Shown: positions 30,551 to 42,819 of the stretch, one piece after another | Numbering within the stretch: the stretch's first letter is position 1 | Layout: the number at the start of each line of letters is the position of its first letter | Assembly (NCBI RefSeq): GCF_050624435.1 | Contig: NC_134537.1 | Span: 127,882,086 to 127,946,085 of the forward strand | Source: Tenrec ecaudatus | Taxonomy: Eukaryota > Chordata > Mammalia > Afrosoricida > Tenrecidae | Direction of reading: 5' to 3' | Length of the DNA stretch: 64,000 nt | Position numbers and translations under genes: made by a program | The notes under the pieces: model-generated | What the model saw: only the letters and a program-made list of their open reading frames with translations | Database searches by the model: none | Told to the model about the DNA's origin: nothing

Positions 30551-33500
30551 ATATATGTATATATATGCATATTCTCAGATTTAAACAAATTTAAACCACT
30601 CCCTTCAGAACAATGGAATTCTTTACTTGGGTAAACCAATATAGAAGAGGTGTTCATTTTATTCTTTCTTTTTATTAATATGCAATAAGCATATTTTTGA
30701 ATAGTCTTCTGCTATAGTTTATTTTAGATTTTCAGCAGTATTTTTATACTTTTTCTCCCCAACAGGTCCTGAGCTGTAGCCTCAGTGTACAAGAAGCATA
30801 AAACTAATATGCAGTGCAGCCATTGTGGAGAGGCCATGAGTGGTCCAGATTCTTTCCCAGGAGATCAGAAAAGTGAAAGATTCTGAATACCTAAACAGAA
30901 ATATACATTTGAGTAATTGGCATTACTTTGGGATTCTTTTATTTATAATTCTTATGAATAAATCATCTCAGGTTTTGTGAGCATTATTTCTAGTTTTCAA
31001 AAACAAAATTTGTCTTCTGACGTGTTTCTCACATTCATGTGCAAGCAGCCTGCCAGATAATCTATGAATGATGATAAGAAGCGATCCAATCGTGTGCTGT
31101 TGAGGTCTGTAAAGCTCTGTGGCAGGCTCAGTGCTTAAGATGAAAATAATAAGGAGCTAAACTCAAGGTTAGAGCCTACAAAGAAAGCCAAGGTTAGGGG
31201 ATCCCTGTCTCTGCTCCTGCTTTTACAGGTTTATAAGTGCCTTTCTTCAGGTTTCCTGATTAAGTTTTTAATGGAATGTAATAATGAAACTTATTATTAG
31301 ATTTATTCTAAACATATTCTGATAAAACAAGTAATACTGATTCCTTTAGTTTTTTAATAACTATTTTCAAAAGTTTTGTTTTCTGCAAGGTTCCACATTT
31401 TTTATTACACTGTGAGCATAAACATATATCCAACACTTGGTCTAATCTAAAAATGTAGTTACATGATGTGGAAACACCTATGCATCTTGATGTTACTAAA
31501 ACCTAAAGAATTATAGAATTGTGAATAATTTATGCATATTTGTATTCAACATGAAGAACCTGAGGCTTAAGAAAATCAAGCAACGTCACCAAAGTTATTG
31601 ACAAAATGGACAGTACCATGAAGACTTGCTGAATAAGCATTTAGTACCTCCTGCTACATTTTATTGTATCCTCACATATGATAATGTTTCAAACTGTTTC
31701 ACTGTGTAATTAGTGATGAAATTTGTTTTCATCAGAGAGATAATGTGATTATAGCGTGTCCACTTCAATAGTTGCCCTTTATATATCGTATCAATGTAAC
31801 ACCGATTCTCTTATTTTTCTTAATCACTTATATGAACCTATCCTATTACATTGAGCTCGCTTGGATAATCTTCTAAATTCAATATCCTTAATTTCATCAT
31901 ATCTGCAGTTTTTTATTTGTCATGTGAGGCAACATAGCCAGCTGTCCTCCAGATGAGCACATGGACATTTTATGAGAGCATCATTCTGCCTATTGCAGAA
32001 GCAGCAGACATTTAGGTCCTTTGAGATGATTTCACATGAGACGATTCTGGGAGAAGCATAGTTTTAAGAAGCAGATTCCCGTGTAGATATGGTAGAGGAG
32101 AAAATTCGGTGTAAGCGAGGAGGATGGTGGATGCCAGGCAGACACAGTCCTTATTCAGAAGCAGTTAAGGCCTTCTCTCTCCTTGCTTCCCTATTAAATA
32201 TACAATCTGCCATATAAACAAACTAGCTCAACATTACTAGCCAGTGTGCTCATTAATAACATCTGCTACTCTCCTGGAAAATTTTACAGATTAATATCAT
32301 ATTGCTATACCTACCTAAATACTAAGGTTAAACTAGCCAATCTATTCAAAAGGACGATTATTATTTTCTTTCATTAGAGACCAATATAAATAACACTTTC
32401 TCTTATGAAGACTTCAGAAAACTGTCCATTCATTGTTCATGAGGCCTGAATCCTTCAATAATTAAAAAGAGGTGAAATTCCATCTGCCTCTTCCTTAAAA
32501 CAACAAAGATTTCCATCATCTGGTCCTGTGGATCTGCATGCATGACTTGAAAAGCAAGTGGCCTTCTCTACCTCCTAGGCCACCACCAGCCTGGTAGGGT
32601 GATTGGATGTAACTCCTTTCAATATGAGGTTCACTCAGAGGCTCACCAATCTTGAGTTGGAGGGAGGTGTATGTGAGCGTTCTCCAAAGCAGGATTTCCA
32701 TGGGATGCCGGGAGCAAGTCCATGATCATCCTTTCAGGTGTCTAAAAACTGCTTCATCAGATCTGCTTCCTCAGATCCCCTTTACATGGCTGTGATTTGG
32801 GAGCATTTAAATCAGCCTTAGACATTGACAGCAGTCTATATTAGGGGTTGTCCTGACAGAGGGGCGTCACGGGTTCTGGGGGTACAAGCTAATTTGCTTC
32901 CATGGCACAAAACCAGCCCTCGCTGCTCCCATTCACACCTGGTTTGAGAGGCCTGGAGAGCTCCAGGTGGTATCCATTTTCCACCAGTATGCAGCAGAAT
33001 CTGAGCATTACATCAAGATTTGTTATAATTTAGAGGCCTCAGATCAAGCTACATAATTGCAATGTCCCCCCCAGAGATAGTTGGCATTTTAAAAATAGAC
33101 CTAACCCTGCCTATTCTTAAAGATAGCTCTGGTTTGAGCATATCACAAAATCCATTTGATCCAAAGCGGCCGTTCAGTAAGGAGCAATGAGACACTCGGG
33201 GTAGTGATGGTACCCAGTGCCTTCTCCTATAGTGTTACTGTACACACACTACTGTTGTTTATTGCTTGCTATAGATCATTGAAGAATATTTTATGGTTGC
33301 CTTTACAAAATAACACATTTCTATTTCTTTTGTGTTTTGTTCCCTTGAACGTGTCCCTACACTCTTGTGCTATTTCTTTGAATGCTTCCTTCGTGACCTA
33401 GCCTAATTTCTAAGGAGAGTGGCATTCCCACTTGATTTTCATATTTCCTACTGCCCCGATTTTGGCCAAGTTTGTATTTTTCTATTGTTTCAGGTTTTTT

Positions 33501-33689
33501 TTTTAATACATTGGGAACTTGAGCTATATTGGAAGTTGTCTTATAAAAAGAATAGTGTCATAAGAACTTACTTTTAAAATCATCTGGAAAATATCATAAC
33601 ATGCCTTCCATGATTATTTACATCTCAATAGTTATGGTAGTGTCCAAGGATATTTGAGAAACTCTAGGCCTTATGCAACAACTAATATT
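30551..33689. other. About 3.1 kb with no recognised gene or repeat
   Basis: A+T-rich sequence with no long open frames and no recognisable SINE or LINE blocks. A T run (33496-33505) is the only simple-sequence element. Confidence 0.45.
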
Positions 33690-34010
33690 GAAATAGTGTT
33701 TGTCATGTGCCAAGCACAGTGATGGGAGCCAGGAAAGTGAGTCTGAGATCAGAGCCAAGGATTTAAGAATTCAAAAGTTAGGGTCCTTGCCACGAAGGGA
33801 AGAAGTCCAGAAAGGACACAGATATGCAAATAGTTACCATGCATTGTGAAAAGTGCTTTTACAAATGTATGAACTAACTCCTTTGGGAATGCTGATAAAG
33901 GACCAATTAATTCAGCCTGAAGGAGTTCAGGGAAGCTTCAGATAAAAGGTCACATTTCAACTGGACCTTGAGAGAAGACTGGGACTTCATCAGAACCGTA
34001 AGGGGAATGA
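33690..34010. repeat. Ancient mammalian interspersed repeat, class uncertain
   Basis: GTCATGTGCCAAGCACAGTG, AATTCAGCCTGAAGGAGTTC, AGGGAAGCTTCAGATAAAAG and TTTCAACTGGACCTTGAGAG are phrases common to old dispersed repeats in mammals. I cannot separate L2-, MIR- or DNA-element origin. Confidence 0.45.
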
Positions 34011-34197
34011 AGAGAGAAAGGGACGGAAGGAAACCACATAACAAGTCGACGAATTAGCTTGAGAACCTGTGACTCATCTCGGACCCAGGTTTTGCACCCA
34101 TAAGTATTGTGAACCGTGACTTACAAATAAAAGAATTAGCATCCATTCTCTTTTTCTTTCACATCTCAGAGTATGGGTAATTAGGGATAAGAAACCA

Positions 34198-34358
34198 ATC
34201 CCACTGTCACTGAGTTGGTTGGAAGTCATAGTGACCGTAGGACAGAGTGAACTGCTTCAGAACAGCCTCATCTTTCTCCCTGAAGAGTCTGAGGGGTAGG
34301 AACTGCTGGCTTCAGTTAGCAGTGCAATCTTTAACCCACAGCACCACCAAGGTTCCTT
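34198..34358 (-). repeat. AfroSINE
   Basis: Minus-strand copy: tail at the left (CACTGAGTTGGTTGGAAGTC), then AGGACAGAGTGAACTGC, GCTGGCTTCAGTTAGCAG and the head CAGCACCACCAAGGTTCC at the right. Confidence 0.82.
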
Positions 34359-34394
34359 TGGGAGAAGGCAAAGGCGCAGTGGTGGCAGATTACC

Positions 34395-34515
34395 TACGGT
34401 TCTTGCCTATCCAGCGTTGGTGTTTCCCTTCCACAGTCATTTTAATTGGCTATGGAGATGGTTTTCCAGGCCCTCACAATGAGTTGGAATCTACTTGATG
34501 GCAGTGAGTGGGATG
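34395..34515 (+). repeat. AfroSINE 3' fragment, inverted relative to its neighbour
   Basis: Ends in CACAATGAGTTGGAATCTAC, TTGATGGCAGTGAGTGGG, the AfroSINE tail. It lies head-to-head with the minus-strand copy just upstream; the head is not recognisable. Confidence 0.7.
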
Positions 34516-34929
34516 CCCACTCTTTATACTCCATTCCTGATCTCATCCTTTTGTGAGGATTCTAAGCAAAATTGTAAACAACCCCTCTGCCCCCGCTTTT
34601 TCCCCAGGGTCGGTCTTTATGTGTTAGTCTCAGTGTCAGAGCAGGAAACCACCAGGGAAACACGGATCCTAAGATATCTGCCTCTCTCTGCCACTGAGAG
34701 AAGACGTACTCCTATTAGCCTTAAAAAAAGATAAATAATAATCCATACTATATAGTCCTTTCTAAAAGGTGCTTGCCATATTTAAAATTTCATCAACCAT
34801 TTTTATTCAAAACATAATTAAGTGTTCCGCATGCCTTTAACCGAAGAATGATATAATAATTTGAACACCACATAGCTACTAATATTAGGGTTACTATGTT
34901 ATAGGAATATTATATGTCTAAAGAGCCTT

Positions 34930-35095
34930 GGGACAATAAAGCTTAGGTGTTCAGCTGCTAAACAACCATAAGGTTGACAGGTTCAAATCCACCAGCCCTT
35001 CCATGGCTCTTCTGTTCTTATAAAGATTTATGGTCTCGAAGCTCTTGTATATAAGGTCACTATCATTGGAATTCATTTGATGGCCATGGATTTGA
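34930..35095 (+). repeat. AfroSINE
   Basis: AGCTGCTAAACAACCATAAG, GTTGACAGGTTCAAATCCAC (B box), ATAAAGATTTATGGTCTCGA and ATAAGGTCACTATCATTGGA with a TTTGATGGCCATGG tail. Near full length, moderately diverged. Confidence 0.85.
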
Positions 35096-35340
35096 TTTAT
35101 GGTTATTAGATGTATGGAGAAGATAGTCTCCTTGTATTTTTATACTTAAATAGTATTATTTTTAAAATGTTTTATTTCTTTAAGACTCAGTTTAGTTACC
35201 CTAGGTCAAAATCTTGAGAACTTATTGCTCAGGAGAAGTTACTCACACTTGGAATTCTCTTATGTTTGAAATCTATAACATGTGGATCTATAAGTAAGTT
35301 TCTTTAGATTAACACCACACCCACACATACTTGTGTGAAG

Positions 35341-35402
35341 GGACTTCAAAAGTTCAGTGAAACATTTCTTTTAATTCCATTCTCCATGAACTGTTTGAAG
35401 CC
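35341..35402. repeat. Short imperfect palindrome, MITE-like
   Basis: The arms GGACTTCAAAAGTTCAGTG (left) and, on the other strand, GGCTTCAAACAGTTCATGG (right) flank a 20-25 bp A/T-rich loop. This is the shape of a tiny non-autonomous DNA element. Family not assigned. Confidence 0.5.
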
Positions 35403-36214
35403 TCTAGTATTTATTTATATACATATGCATATACCTACATACATCTTTATGGAGTTTGATACCTTTATCGACTTATATACATTTATGTGCCTGTTTAGAT
35501 GGGGCTGCTCTTGTGGCTGCCTTTTGCTCCATTTAACTCCTATGTGCCATAGCAGGAAGAGCGCGACAGCAGTAACCCTGACAGGATGTGCTCTCTCTCT
35601 CCCTTCAATCCCTTCAATCCTTAAATAAGACATTTTTGCTAATCAATGCCAGAACATTTAAGTTGGTTGGGCTAATTTTAATATATTGCTCTGTGATATT
35701 CATTCTAATTTTCCATGTTCCTGGAGAGAAGGAATCTGAAACCTTGAGGGCAAAGAAAACATACAAATGCTATTAGAGTACATATTTCTGTGCAGCGTGA
35801 AGTCAGTAGTAGGTGTCAGAGATTGATCCCGACTGTGTTCTATATATAAACAATCGTCATCAGGTGTGCCCTGCTAAGAGGTCATCCCTGCAGTCAGGCA
35901 GTAATTTGAGCAATTTGGAATTTCCGGCAGTCTCCAGAGAGAATAAATTATTGAAAGGTTTAACTCCAAGTGGAATCTGTGTCTTTATAGTAAATTTCTC
36001 AACCTTCCTGATTGTCTTCTACATTAACTGTTAAGATTTTCTTGTTAAATTGGTTAAAAATGACACACACACAAAAAAATATGTTGTATACTATTAGCTT
36101 TGCAAAAGTAGGAGATGATTGAAAAGTAGAGAATATGTACACATAAATATTTGGTGTCTTCTACCTAGAACAATTAATAAAATGAAATACAAGAAATTTA
36201 TTATGAGATACCCA

Positions 36215-36420
36215 CCCTAAAGCCACTGCCATGTAGTACAGTTTGACTACCAACAACCCTGTGTAAGTCATAGGGAAGCTGCTACGTCATGCTACTGAGG
36301 GTGATCCATCACAGGTGCTGCCAGCTCCATCTTTCTCCCTGTGAGTGGCTGATGGACAGGAACTACTGACCTTGTGGCTAGCAGCCTAATGCTTAACCTA
36401 CAGTGTCCTCAGGACACCTT
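36215..36420 (-). repeat. AfroSINE
   Basis: Plus-strand reading gives CCACTGCCATGTAGTACAGT (tail side), then CAGCTCCATCTTTCTCCCTG, GACAGGAACTACTGACCTTG and TAGCAGCCTAATGCTTAACC (reversed tRNA-like region). The head is at the right end. Slightly longer than the other copies. Confidence 0.82.
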
Positions 36421-37789
36421 GTTGAATAAAGATTGGGTTCCATCTAAAATAAACATTGTTCTGTTTTGAACCCCATATATTTATAGTTAAGACAAAGCTC
36501 ATAAGTAGAAATGTAATTCTGACTGAAATTAGTTATAAAACTCGTCCCGCTAGACTGTTACTCTAGGTGTCCTTGGGAAAATGGGAAGAATTCGCTTTAG
36601 AATCTAGAATCTCAGAGAGGTTACATTTTTATTAGCACAGAATCTATCTAATCAAATTGGAGATTCTTTATGGTACAGGATGATTCCTGTGGCGGGGCTT
36701 GCCCTCCTTGCCAGATATTTCTTGTTGCTGCTTTGATATTTGAGCTCCAATGTTTCAGAGAACAGGTGATCCTCAATTTACGATGTATCCAATTTACAAT
36801 GAATCACACTTGCAATCTTTTATTTGTATGATCTGAGCATTTTACATGCATTAAAATGTTTCTTTAGGTTTATATTTCATGTTTCCAATGACCGAAGGTA
36901 AAGATAGGATTTATAGAGATACCAATAAAAAAATTCTGTATTAATGATAATGAAACTAAATTCACTACTTGACTTACTGCCAATTTAACCTAGCACAGAG
37001 TCATTGGAGGGAAACTCAGTCTTAAATTGGGGACTGAGCTACATTGGAAATTGTGGACTAATTGCGTATGATTACATTTCTAACAATTTCTTGAAAATAT
37101 GACCACCTAATGAATTTGTTGGGGATGGGGCGTAAGAAGAGGTGTGAGCAGTGTAGGACTGGAATGTAAATGAGAATAACATGGTAATCTATGCTTCTGA
37201 GCCTCAAACATGGCATGGGGAAACTGAGACTGCATTCTGCCTCATGCTTCCTGCTGGCTGGGATGAATGTAGATGTCTTAACCTGGAGTTGGAACACGCA
37301 ACTTGAATCTAGGAATGAAATATTCACAGACTCTTTTTGGTTATACAAGAGATTGGCAAACTCTGGCCTTGTTTAAATTTGACCTCACATTAACTTATAT
37401 TCTCATACTATTTCCAATCACCACCCAGCTCTTTCTGATTTTTACAAATCTTTTTTTTAATAAAGGAAGAAATGATTATGCTGATTAGGTATTGATTTGA
37501 AATGCTATTTGCATTATTAAATGCAATCAAACTTGATAAACTCTTGTATACCTTATGTGCAAGTGAATGCCCTACTGAAACTGGATTGAACCCTTGCTAG
37601 ATTAAATTATGAGGTGATGTGGATGTCCTGGAAGTGTATGTACGATTACTTTGTGTGAACGAAGCTGAGTTTTACATGTGGTGTTTTCAAATTAAGAAGT
37701 CACATGTCATCTTGAAGAGCTCCTCTGGTTACTGCACATCACTGATGTAAACTTGGAAACCAACTTGCAAGGTAGATCATGAAAACACA
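36421..37789. other. Unrecognised AT-rich sequence
   Basis: About 1.4 kb. A 96-codon minus-strand frame (37058-37348) has no recognisable content. Confidence 0.4.
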
Positions 37790-37925
37790 CCCTCCTGACT
37801 TTACTTTTAAGATCGAAAACTCTATGAAGACAGAGATCATGTAGATCCCGTTGACTTCTGTATTCCCAATACTTGATGCAAAACTTAGGTCTGAAAGACC
37901 CAGTGATGCCTGTTGAATAAATGAA
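37790..37925 (+). repeat. L2/MIR-type ancient repeat tail
   Basis: AACTCTATGAAGACAGAGAT, CATGTAGATCCCGTTGACTT, GTATTCCCAATACTTGATGC and TGTTGAATAAATGAATGGAC follow the familiar old-repeat ending (GAGGGCAGGGACCATGT, GTATCCCCAGCGCCTAG, a GTTGAATGAATGA block). Confidence 0.5.
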
Positions 37926-38204
37926 TGGACGGATGGATGAACATGTTTCAATGCAGTCTTCTGCATCACAGTGCATACATGCTCTTTAGTCTGTAATTTG
38001 GAATCATAGCAGCACATGAAAGCAACAAGATGCACGTCCAGACAACCGAGGCTTACCCAGTGATGTACTGAGTGTGAAAGACGGAATAGAAATGGAGAAG
38101 GCGAAATCCATTCTGCAGAGTAAAGAGCACTGGACGGCAAGGATGGGATTGTCCATTAAGAAAGATACAGAACCTGCACAACTAAGTGCAAACATAACCG
38201 CTGC

Positions 38205-38522
38205 TTCTGGTCGAATGGCCAGAGTGCTCCTTAGAGGCAAGGATGAGAAGATTCCTTCTCACACACTTTGTTGTTCCGGAGAGACCAGTCCCCGGAAAAG
38301 GACATCATGCTCGGTGAAGTGGAGGGACAGTGACAAAAAGGAAGGCCCTCGGGTAAATAGATTGTCACATGGCAACAACAACAGGCTCATAGGAACAACT
38401 GTGCAGATGGCACCGGGCCAGGCAATATTTTGTTCTCTTATGCAGAAGATCGTGATGAGTTGGAATCGACTTGATGGCATCTAACAGCAACAACAATAGC
38501 AACAGCAACAATAACAACAACA
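38205..38522 (+). mobile_element. RTE-type LINE, 3' end with CAA tail
   Basis: AGTGCTCCTTAGAGGCAAGG, GAGACCAGTCCCCGGAAAAG, GACATCATGCTCGGTGAAGT, CAGATGGCACCGGGCCAGGC and GATGAGTTGGAATCGACTTG lead to GATGGCATCTAACAGC, followed by a CAA-rich tail. This is the best-preserved RTE 3' terminus in the window and shows the core shared with AfroSINE. Confidence 0.88.
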
Positions 38523-39470
38523 ACAATCCTACTTCTGAATTTCAAACATAATGTGGGAAAAAATAACATTAACAGAGCAATTTTACCATTTGCCCCTGTA
38601 CATTTGTATACTTCCTGAATATATTCATTTTAACATTACAACAACCAATTGATTCCAGAGTATAGGTTCAGGTTTTTGCAACACTGGGCTTCTGAAAGCA
38701 TTGAAACAAAAGCCACGCTCTTTCCTGGGTCTATTGCTGAGAGATATCTGCAGAAGAGGTAGAGCCAACAGACACATCCAACTCCTCTCCTGGAGGTCAC
38801 ATTGGGTAGGCAAAGTGATAGCTCCCACCCCAGGTGTCAACAGGGCCTACTGCAGACGGGGGCTGCTGCCCTTCCCTTGAGCAAAGCACCCGCGCCTTCC
38901 TGCATTAGGCAGGTGAGTGTGTCCTCTACCCCTGGACCCGCAGGAAGGTTTCCTCTCACTGTTATTCACACACAGACACCGGGAGATCATGCTCGCTTTC
39001 AAAGAAGGAGGCAGCTCATGAATTTTCATCCCATGCACAGATGCAGATACGGGTCAAGGGGAGTCTCACCGAGTGTCGGAGGCAGTCTCAACACCTCCTA
39101 CTCCCGAGGGGGCAAAGTCAGAAAAGGGGCACTCGTACATTTTACATTTTCAGTAAAGCTGTCAAAATGAATTAAGCATTGTGGGAAATGGGAAGCAATG
39201 TTTTTCAGTCGAGGTTTAAAAATAAACAACTCCATGTAGCATTCATACAGTTATATTTGTACAAATATTTTCCACCCAATAATAAGAGACCTGGACAAAG
39301 ATGAGTCGGACGCCAATAATATGGTTCATACAGTTTGTCTCTAAGTCCCTTGTTACTGAGGAAAACGATTACTGGTGGGGTAAACGGATTACCAAGACTC
39401 CTGTACGTACTGATCAAATTATCGAGGTAACTGTTTTATGAAGGTTGATGGCAGTCTGCAGTGCCAAGAT
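38523..39470. other. Unrecognised, partly GC-richer sequence
   Basis: About 950 bp. The part 38780-39130 is GC-richer with a 122-codon plus-strand frame at 38802-39170, but its translation has no recognisable domain or family. Confidence 0.4.
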
Positions 39471-39589
39471 AATGATCATAATAACAGAGCATTAATACGA
39501 GGCTACATCGCCTGAGCGCTCACTTGACCAGGCACTCTAACTTCATAACATTTAATGAAATAACGTTTTCTTTCTCATGTAATGCAGTG

Positions 39590-39905
39590 GTGGAGAACAG
39601 TTTCTGGAAGCAGACACGGTGTTCGGCTCTCAGCTCCAAGCTTACCATATATACTCGTGTATAAGCTGAGGTTTTTCAGCACATTTTTAATGCAATTTTT
39701 GTAGTAAAATTAGGTGCCTCGGCTGATATTCGGGTCAGCTTATACTCAAGTATATACGGTACTTAGTCCCCATGCCTCAATGTTCTCATCTGTCAAATGG
39801 GCATACGTACTACGCATAGCTCACAAGGTTGTTGCCAGGAACCATCAGCCACTACGGATAAATCACTTAGTGTCTGTCACACCAGGATAGCTACTGTTGT
39901 TACTC
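39590..39905 (+). repeat. MIR SINE interrupted by a Tigger MITE
   Basis: The left part (39590-39642) has GTTTCTGGAAGCAGACACGG. The right part (39762-39905) has CCATGCCTCAATGTTCTCAT, CTGTCAAATGGGCATACGTA and GCTCACAAGGTTGTTGCCAG, the MIR core. The 115-bp MITE lies between them with a TA on each side. Confidence 0.75.
39645..39759. mobile_element. Tigger-derived MITE, 115 bp
   Basis: Starts CCATATATACTCGTGTATAA and ends AGTATATACGG, flanked by TA (39643-39644 and 39760-39761). The right half (AAATTAGGTGCCTCGGCTGA, CGGGTCAGCTTATACTC) matches the right end of the large Tigger at 10857-12974 (TAATTAGGTACCCTGGCAGC, CGGGCCGGCTTATA). It is an internally deleted, non-autonomous relative. Confidence 0.88.
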
Positions 39906-40707
39906 CTTAATAGAAGCCCTGGCAGTTAATTGGCTAAACCATGCTGGACTTAGATTTGTTGAGTGAAATTAGGAGCCGGAAGTCAGGAAACTCAAGCGTT
40001 TCTGTAGGAATCCTTTCCATGGTACTGGAGTCGCAGGACTGTGCTTGCTGCTTTGGGTGGTGCCCTTTGGATGACCCCATCCTTCTCATGCCTCACTGCT
40101 AAAGTGTACACGGTAGCTCACACAAAGGGAAGAGTGATAAAGCAGTCATTTTAGATTAAAAGGGCACTGTCAAAAAAAATTCCGTGGAAAGCAGAATCCC
40201 CCATGGTTTCTATGAGGTGTATTTTTTTTTCAATTGTAGATGTCATTTCCACAAATTTCCATTTTGGCATTTGCCACATGCATGCTATTTGAAAGCAATA
40301 TTGCACAGGTGCCGGCTGTTGCCACGGCATTCTTTGGGGACTGCTTCACACAAATTAGGTGAGAACTTATCTTTGTAAAAGAATGTCTGTCACTGACAAT
40401 TATGGTGATGCCCGGCCAATGCCCACAGTGCGAATACAGAACGTCAACATGTATTTTCTCAAGTTTTGTGATTCAAGGAGGAAACATCAGGCTTGAATGG
40501 CAAAAGCCAGTTCACTCTTCCCACTGCTGCATGTGTGCCCCCATTAGACATTGTGGAGCCGGGGATCCGTTCGTTAGCGCAAGGCACCTGGAAAAAAAGA
40601 GGTGAACAAGCAACAACTCACCACCATAAAATGGGTCACCGCTTTAATGAAAGAGGGCCTTGTTCTTAATTTATTTGGATCCCAAATCAAATTATGTAGA
40701 ATTAGGG

Positions 40708-40746
<39 letters not shown>

Positions 40747-41639
40747 ATCTGTCTGTCTGTGTTGCTATGGAAAGGCTGGCTTTTGTGCTGAGCTGTTCAT
40801 CGGAATCACTTGGTTAAGAAAATAACCAGGACATTTAGGCTCACATGTCAGCTTTCTGCAAACTTTTCTATGAAATATTTTAACACGTATAAGCCACCTG
40901 ATAATGTATGCTCAAGGTTTCACATTTAAGATGAAAACCAAAAGCCTGAAGTGATGTTTAGCTTATTGTTATTCACAGCGACACTTTCTCTGTGCCTCCT
41001 GGAGACTTGATGTGAACCTTTAGAAGTTAAGGTAAATATTTGTAACTTGTATTCTAGTAGCAAACATTTTAAATAAGACCATCAGCATCCTGTTCTACTT
41101 GACATTTGCTTTGCGATTTCTTGAATGCTTTTTTTTAAAAAAGGGTGTAGACACCTAGTTTAACACATACATGTTTACTTATTGAAAAACTGAGGTGCAA
41201 CGTAGAAAACCGTTTGAAAGGCAGGGTGGAGTTTTAAAGCATTACTTCTAATGTTCTTTATGGAACTCCTGTGAAACTTAGGCCAGGCCAGTGAAATACA
41301 AGAGCAAACGGGGTGAAATCATGCACAATAAGATGCAGATGCCATGTAAAATCTAAGTGCTATTCTGTCTCATTCTCTTTTTGCGCTTCCGGTCCCTTTG
41401 AAAGAGCCCCGATTGAGCTGTGTGTTAGGAGTAGTTCACCCTCTCTCTCCTCTGTCAGCGCACAGTCCTCGGATAGCAGTAAGATCACATGCTTCACAGC
41501 AGGTCCAAGATTAGCAATTTCCGTAGCTATCATCAAAAGCTATCTGCAGGGTGTGGGATAACAGGAGAATTCCCATTCTACTCCACTTTGACCACTTCCT
41601 CTCCTTTCTGCACTGCAAACCACGCTAAAGCAGCTAATC
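39906..41639. other. Unrecognised sequence with one microsatellite
   Basis: About 1.7 kb, no gene supported. A (TG)n array at 40709-40744 is listed separately. Confidence 0.4.
40709..40744. repeat. (TG)n microsatellite
   Basis: About 18 uninterrupted TG units, followed by a short CTGT repeat (40750-40760). Confidence 0.95.
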
Positions 41640-41830
41640 AGGATTGAGCACTTACTAGCTGCTAGAGCTTTTCTTGCATTATTTCATCCAAACATCACAG
41701 GACATTTCCACCCCGACTTCGGCAAAGAAATCAGACCATGTAAGAGCTATCATCAGCTGACGTTTATGGCGCACTTGCTCAGAGCTCAGTGCGGTATTGC
41801 GTGATCGCATTAGAGCTTCACACCAATCGC
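41640..41830 (+). repeat. L2/MIR-type remnants
   Basis: GATTGAGCACTTACTAGCTG, CATTATTTCATCCAAACATC and, further on, GTTTATGGCGCACTTGCTCA resemble the GAGCACTTACTATGTGCC and ATCTCATTTAATCCTCAC blocks of old L2/MIR copies. Confidence 0.45.
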
Positions 41831-42077
41831 GCTCTTGCAATTACAGGTTGCTTCCATTCATTAAGACTTATTGGAAGGCGACAGTTGCATTGCTTTATCG
41901 TCCCTGCTTCGTGGAAGTATGGTTCAGACAGACGTACAATTTGAAGATGGATGAAGAGGAGGTGAAGCTGGTGAGAGAAAACAAGGGGAAACAGGGGGAG
42001 ACGGGGAGAAGCAAAACCAAATTTCCTAGGTTGGAGCCACTAGGTATTTTTTTGGGTTTTGTTTTGAATTCTACTGG

Positions 42078-42258
42078 CAGGAGCTCTGGTGGCCTAGTGG
42101 CGATGATTTGGCCTGTGACCCGCAGGTCGGAGGGTTTGAAATCACCGGCTGCGCCGCAGGTCAAACTCCTGGAGAGGGTCGCAGTCAGGGCAACCCCCAG
42201 GGGCAGTTCTTCCCTGTCCTCCAGAGTCGGCATCGACAGGATGGCAGAGAGTTTGGCT
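42078..42258 (+). repeat. AfroSINE, CpG-rich copy
   Basis: GGAGCTCTGGTGGCCTAGTG and GCGATGATTTGGCCTGTGAC carry the A-box region. CGCAGGTCGGAGGGTTTGAA is the B-box region, and the tail reads GAGTCGGCATCGACAGGATG. It keeps many CpG dinucleotides, unlike the other copies, and its middle differs in sequence. Confidence 0.85.
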
Positions 42259-42773
42259 GGATATTGGGAGCGTGAAGGTAGGGATGTTAGTGAGAAAACG
42301 GAGTCTTAGTGAGGTTCAATAGCGCTAACAAGCCCATGTAGCATGCATGTGAGTTGTCCAGCATTGAAACCCTTTGTCCAAGCCGAGCCCACCCATGTTG
42401 CTATAACGACCCGTGCTATAATTACCTAGCCCTCACGGACAGGTAGCGCCATGAATTATTCCCACGGAAGACCAAGACGGGCAGCTGCTCGGACAAGACC
42501 CTGTGGTGGGGAGGCGCTCTGGGGAAAGGAGAACCTAGCTCATGTGTAAAGCGTTTCTGCCTGCCAGGTTATGTGGCATTTCTGGGAGAAGATATAGCTG
42601 CTCACCATTTGGCAAATCATCCTGTAAAAAGCAGCTTATGGGTTTACATCATTTTGGAGATCAGCTCCGTTTCCCCAGCCTGAGGGAATGTGGACACACC
42701 ATTGCCTCGAATGCTCGGCATGATGGTAATTTTCTTTCCTTTGCTTCCATTTTATGCATTTACTCTAACATTG

Positions 42774-42775
<2 letters not shown>

Positions 42776-42818
<43 letters not shown>
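42776..42818. repeat. (GT)n microsatellite
   Basis: About 21 GT units. It creates artefactual Cys/Val and Thr/His frames on the two strands. Confidence 0.95.

Positions 42819-42819
<1 letters not shown>

Noticed and set aside
42078-42258. Possible tRNA gene from A- and B-box-like motifs
   Set aside because: The motifs are part of an AfroSINE head; no cloverleaf with anticodon stem and acceptor ends can be drawn.
41797-42309. 170-codon plus-strand frame
   Set aside because: Its last third is AfroSINE sequence, and the rest is not recognisable as protein.
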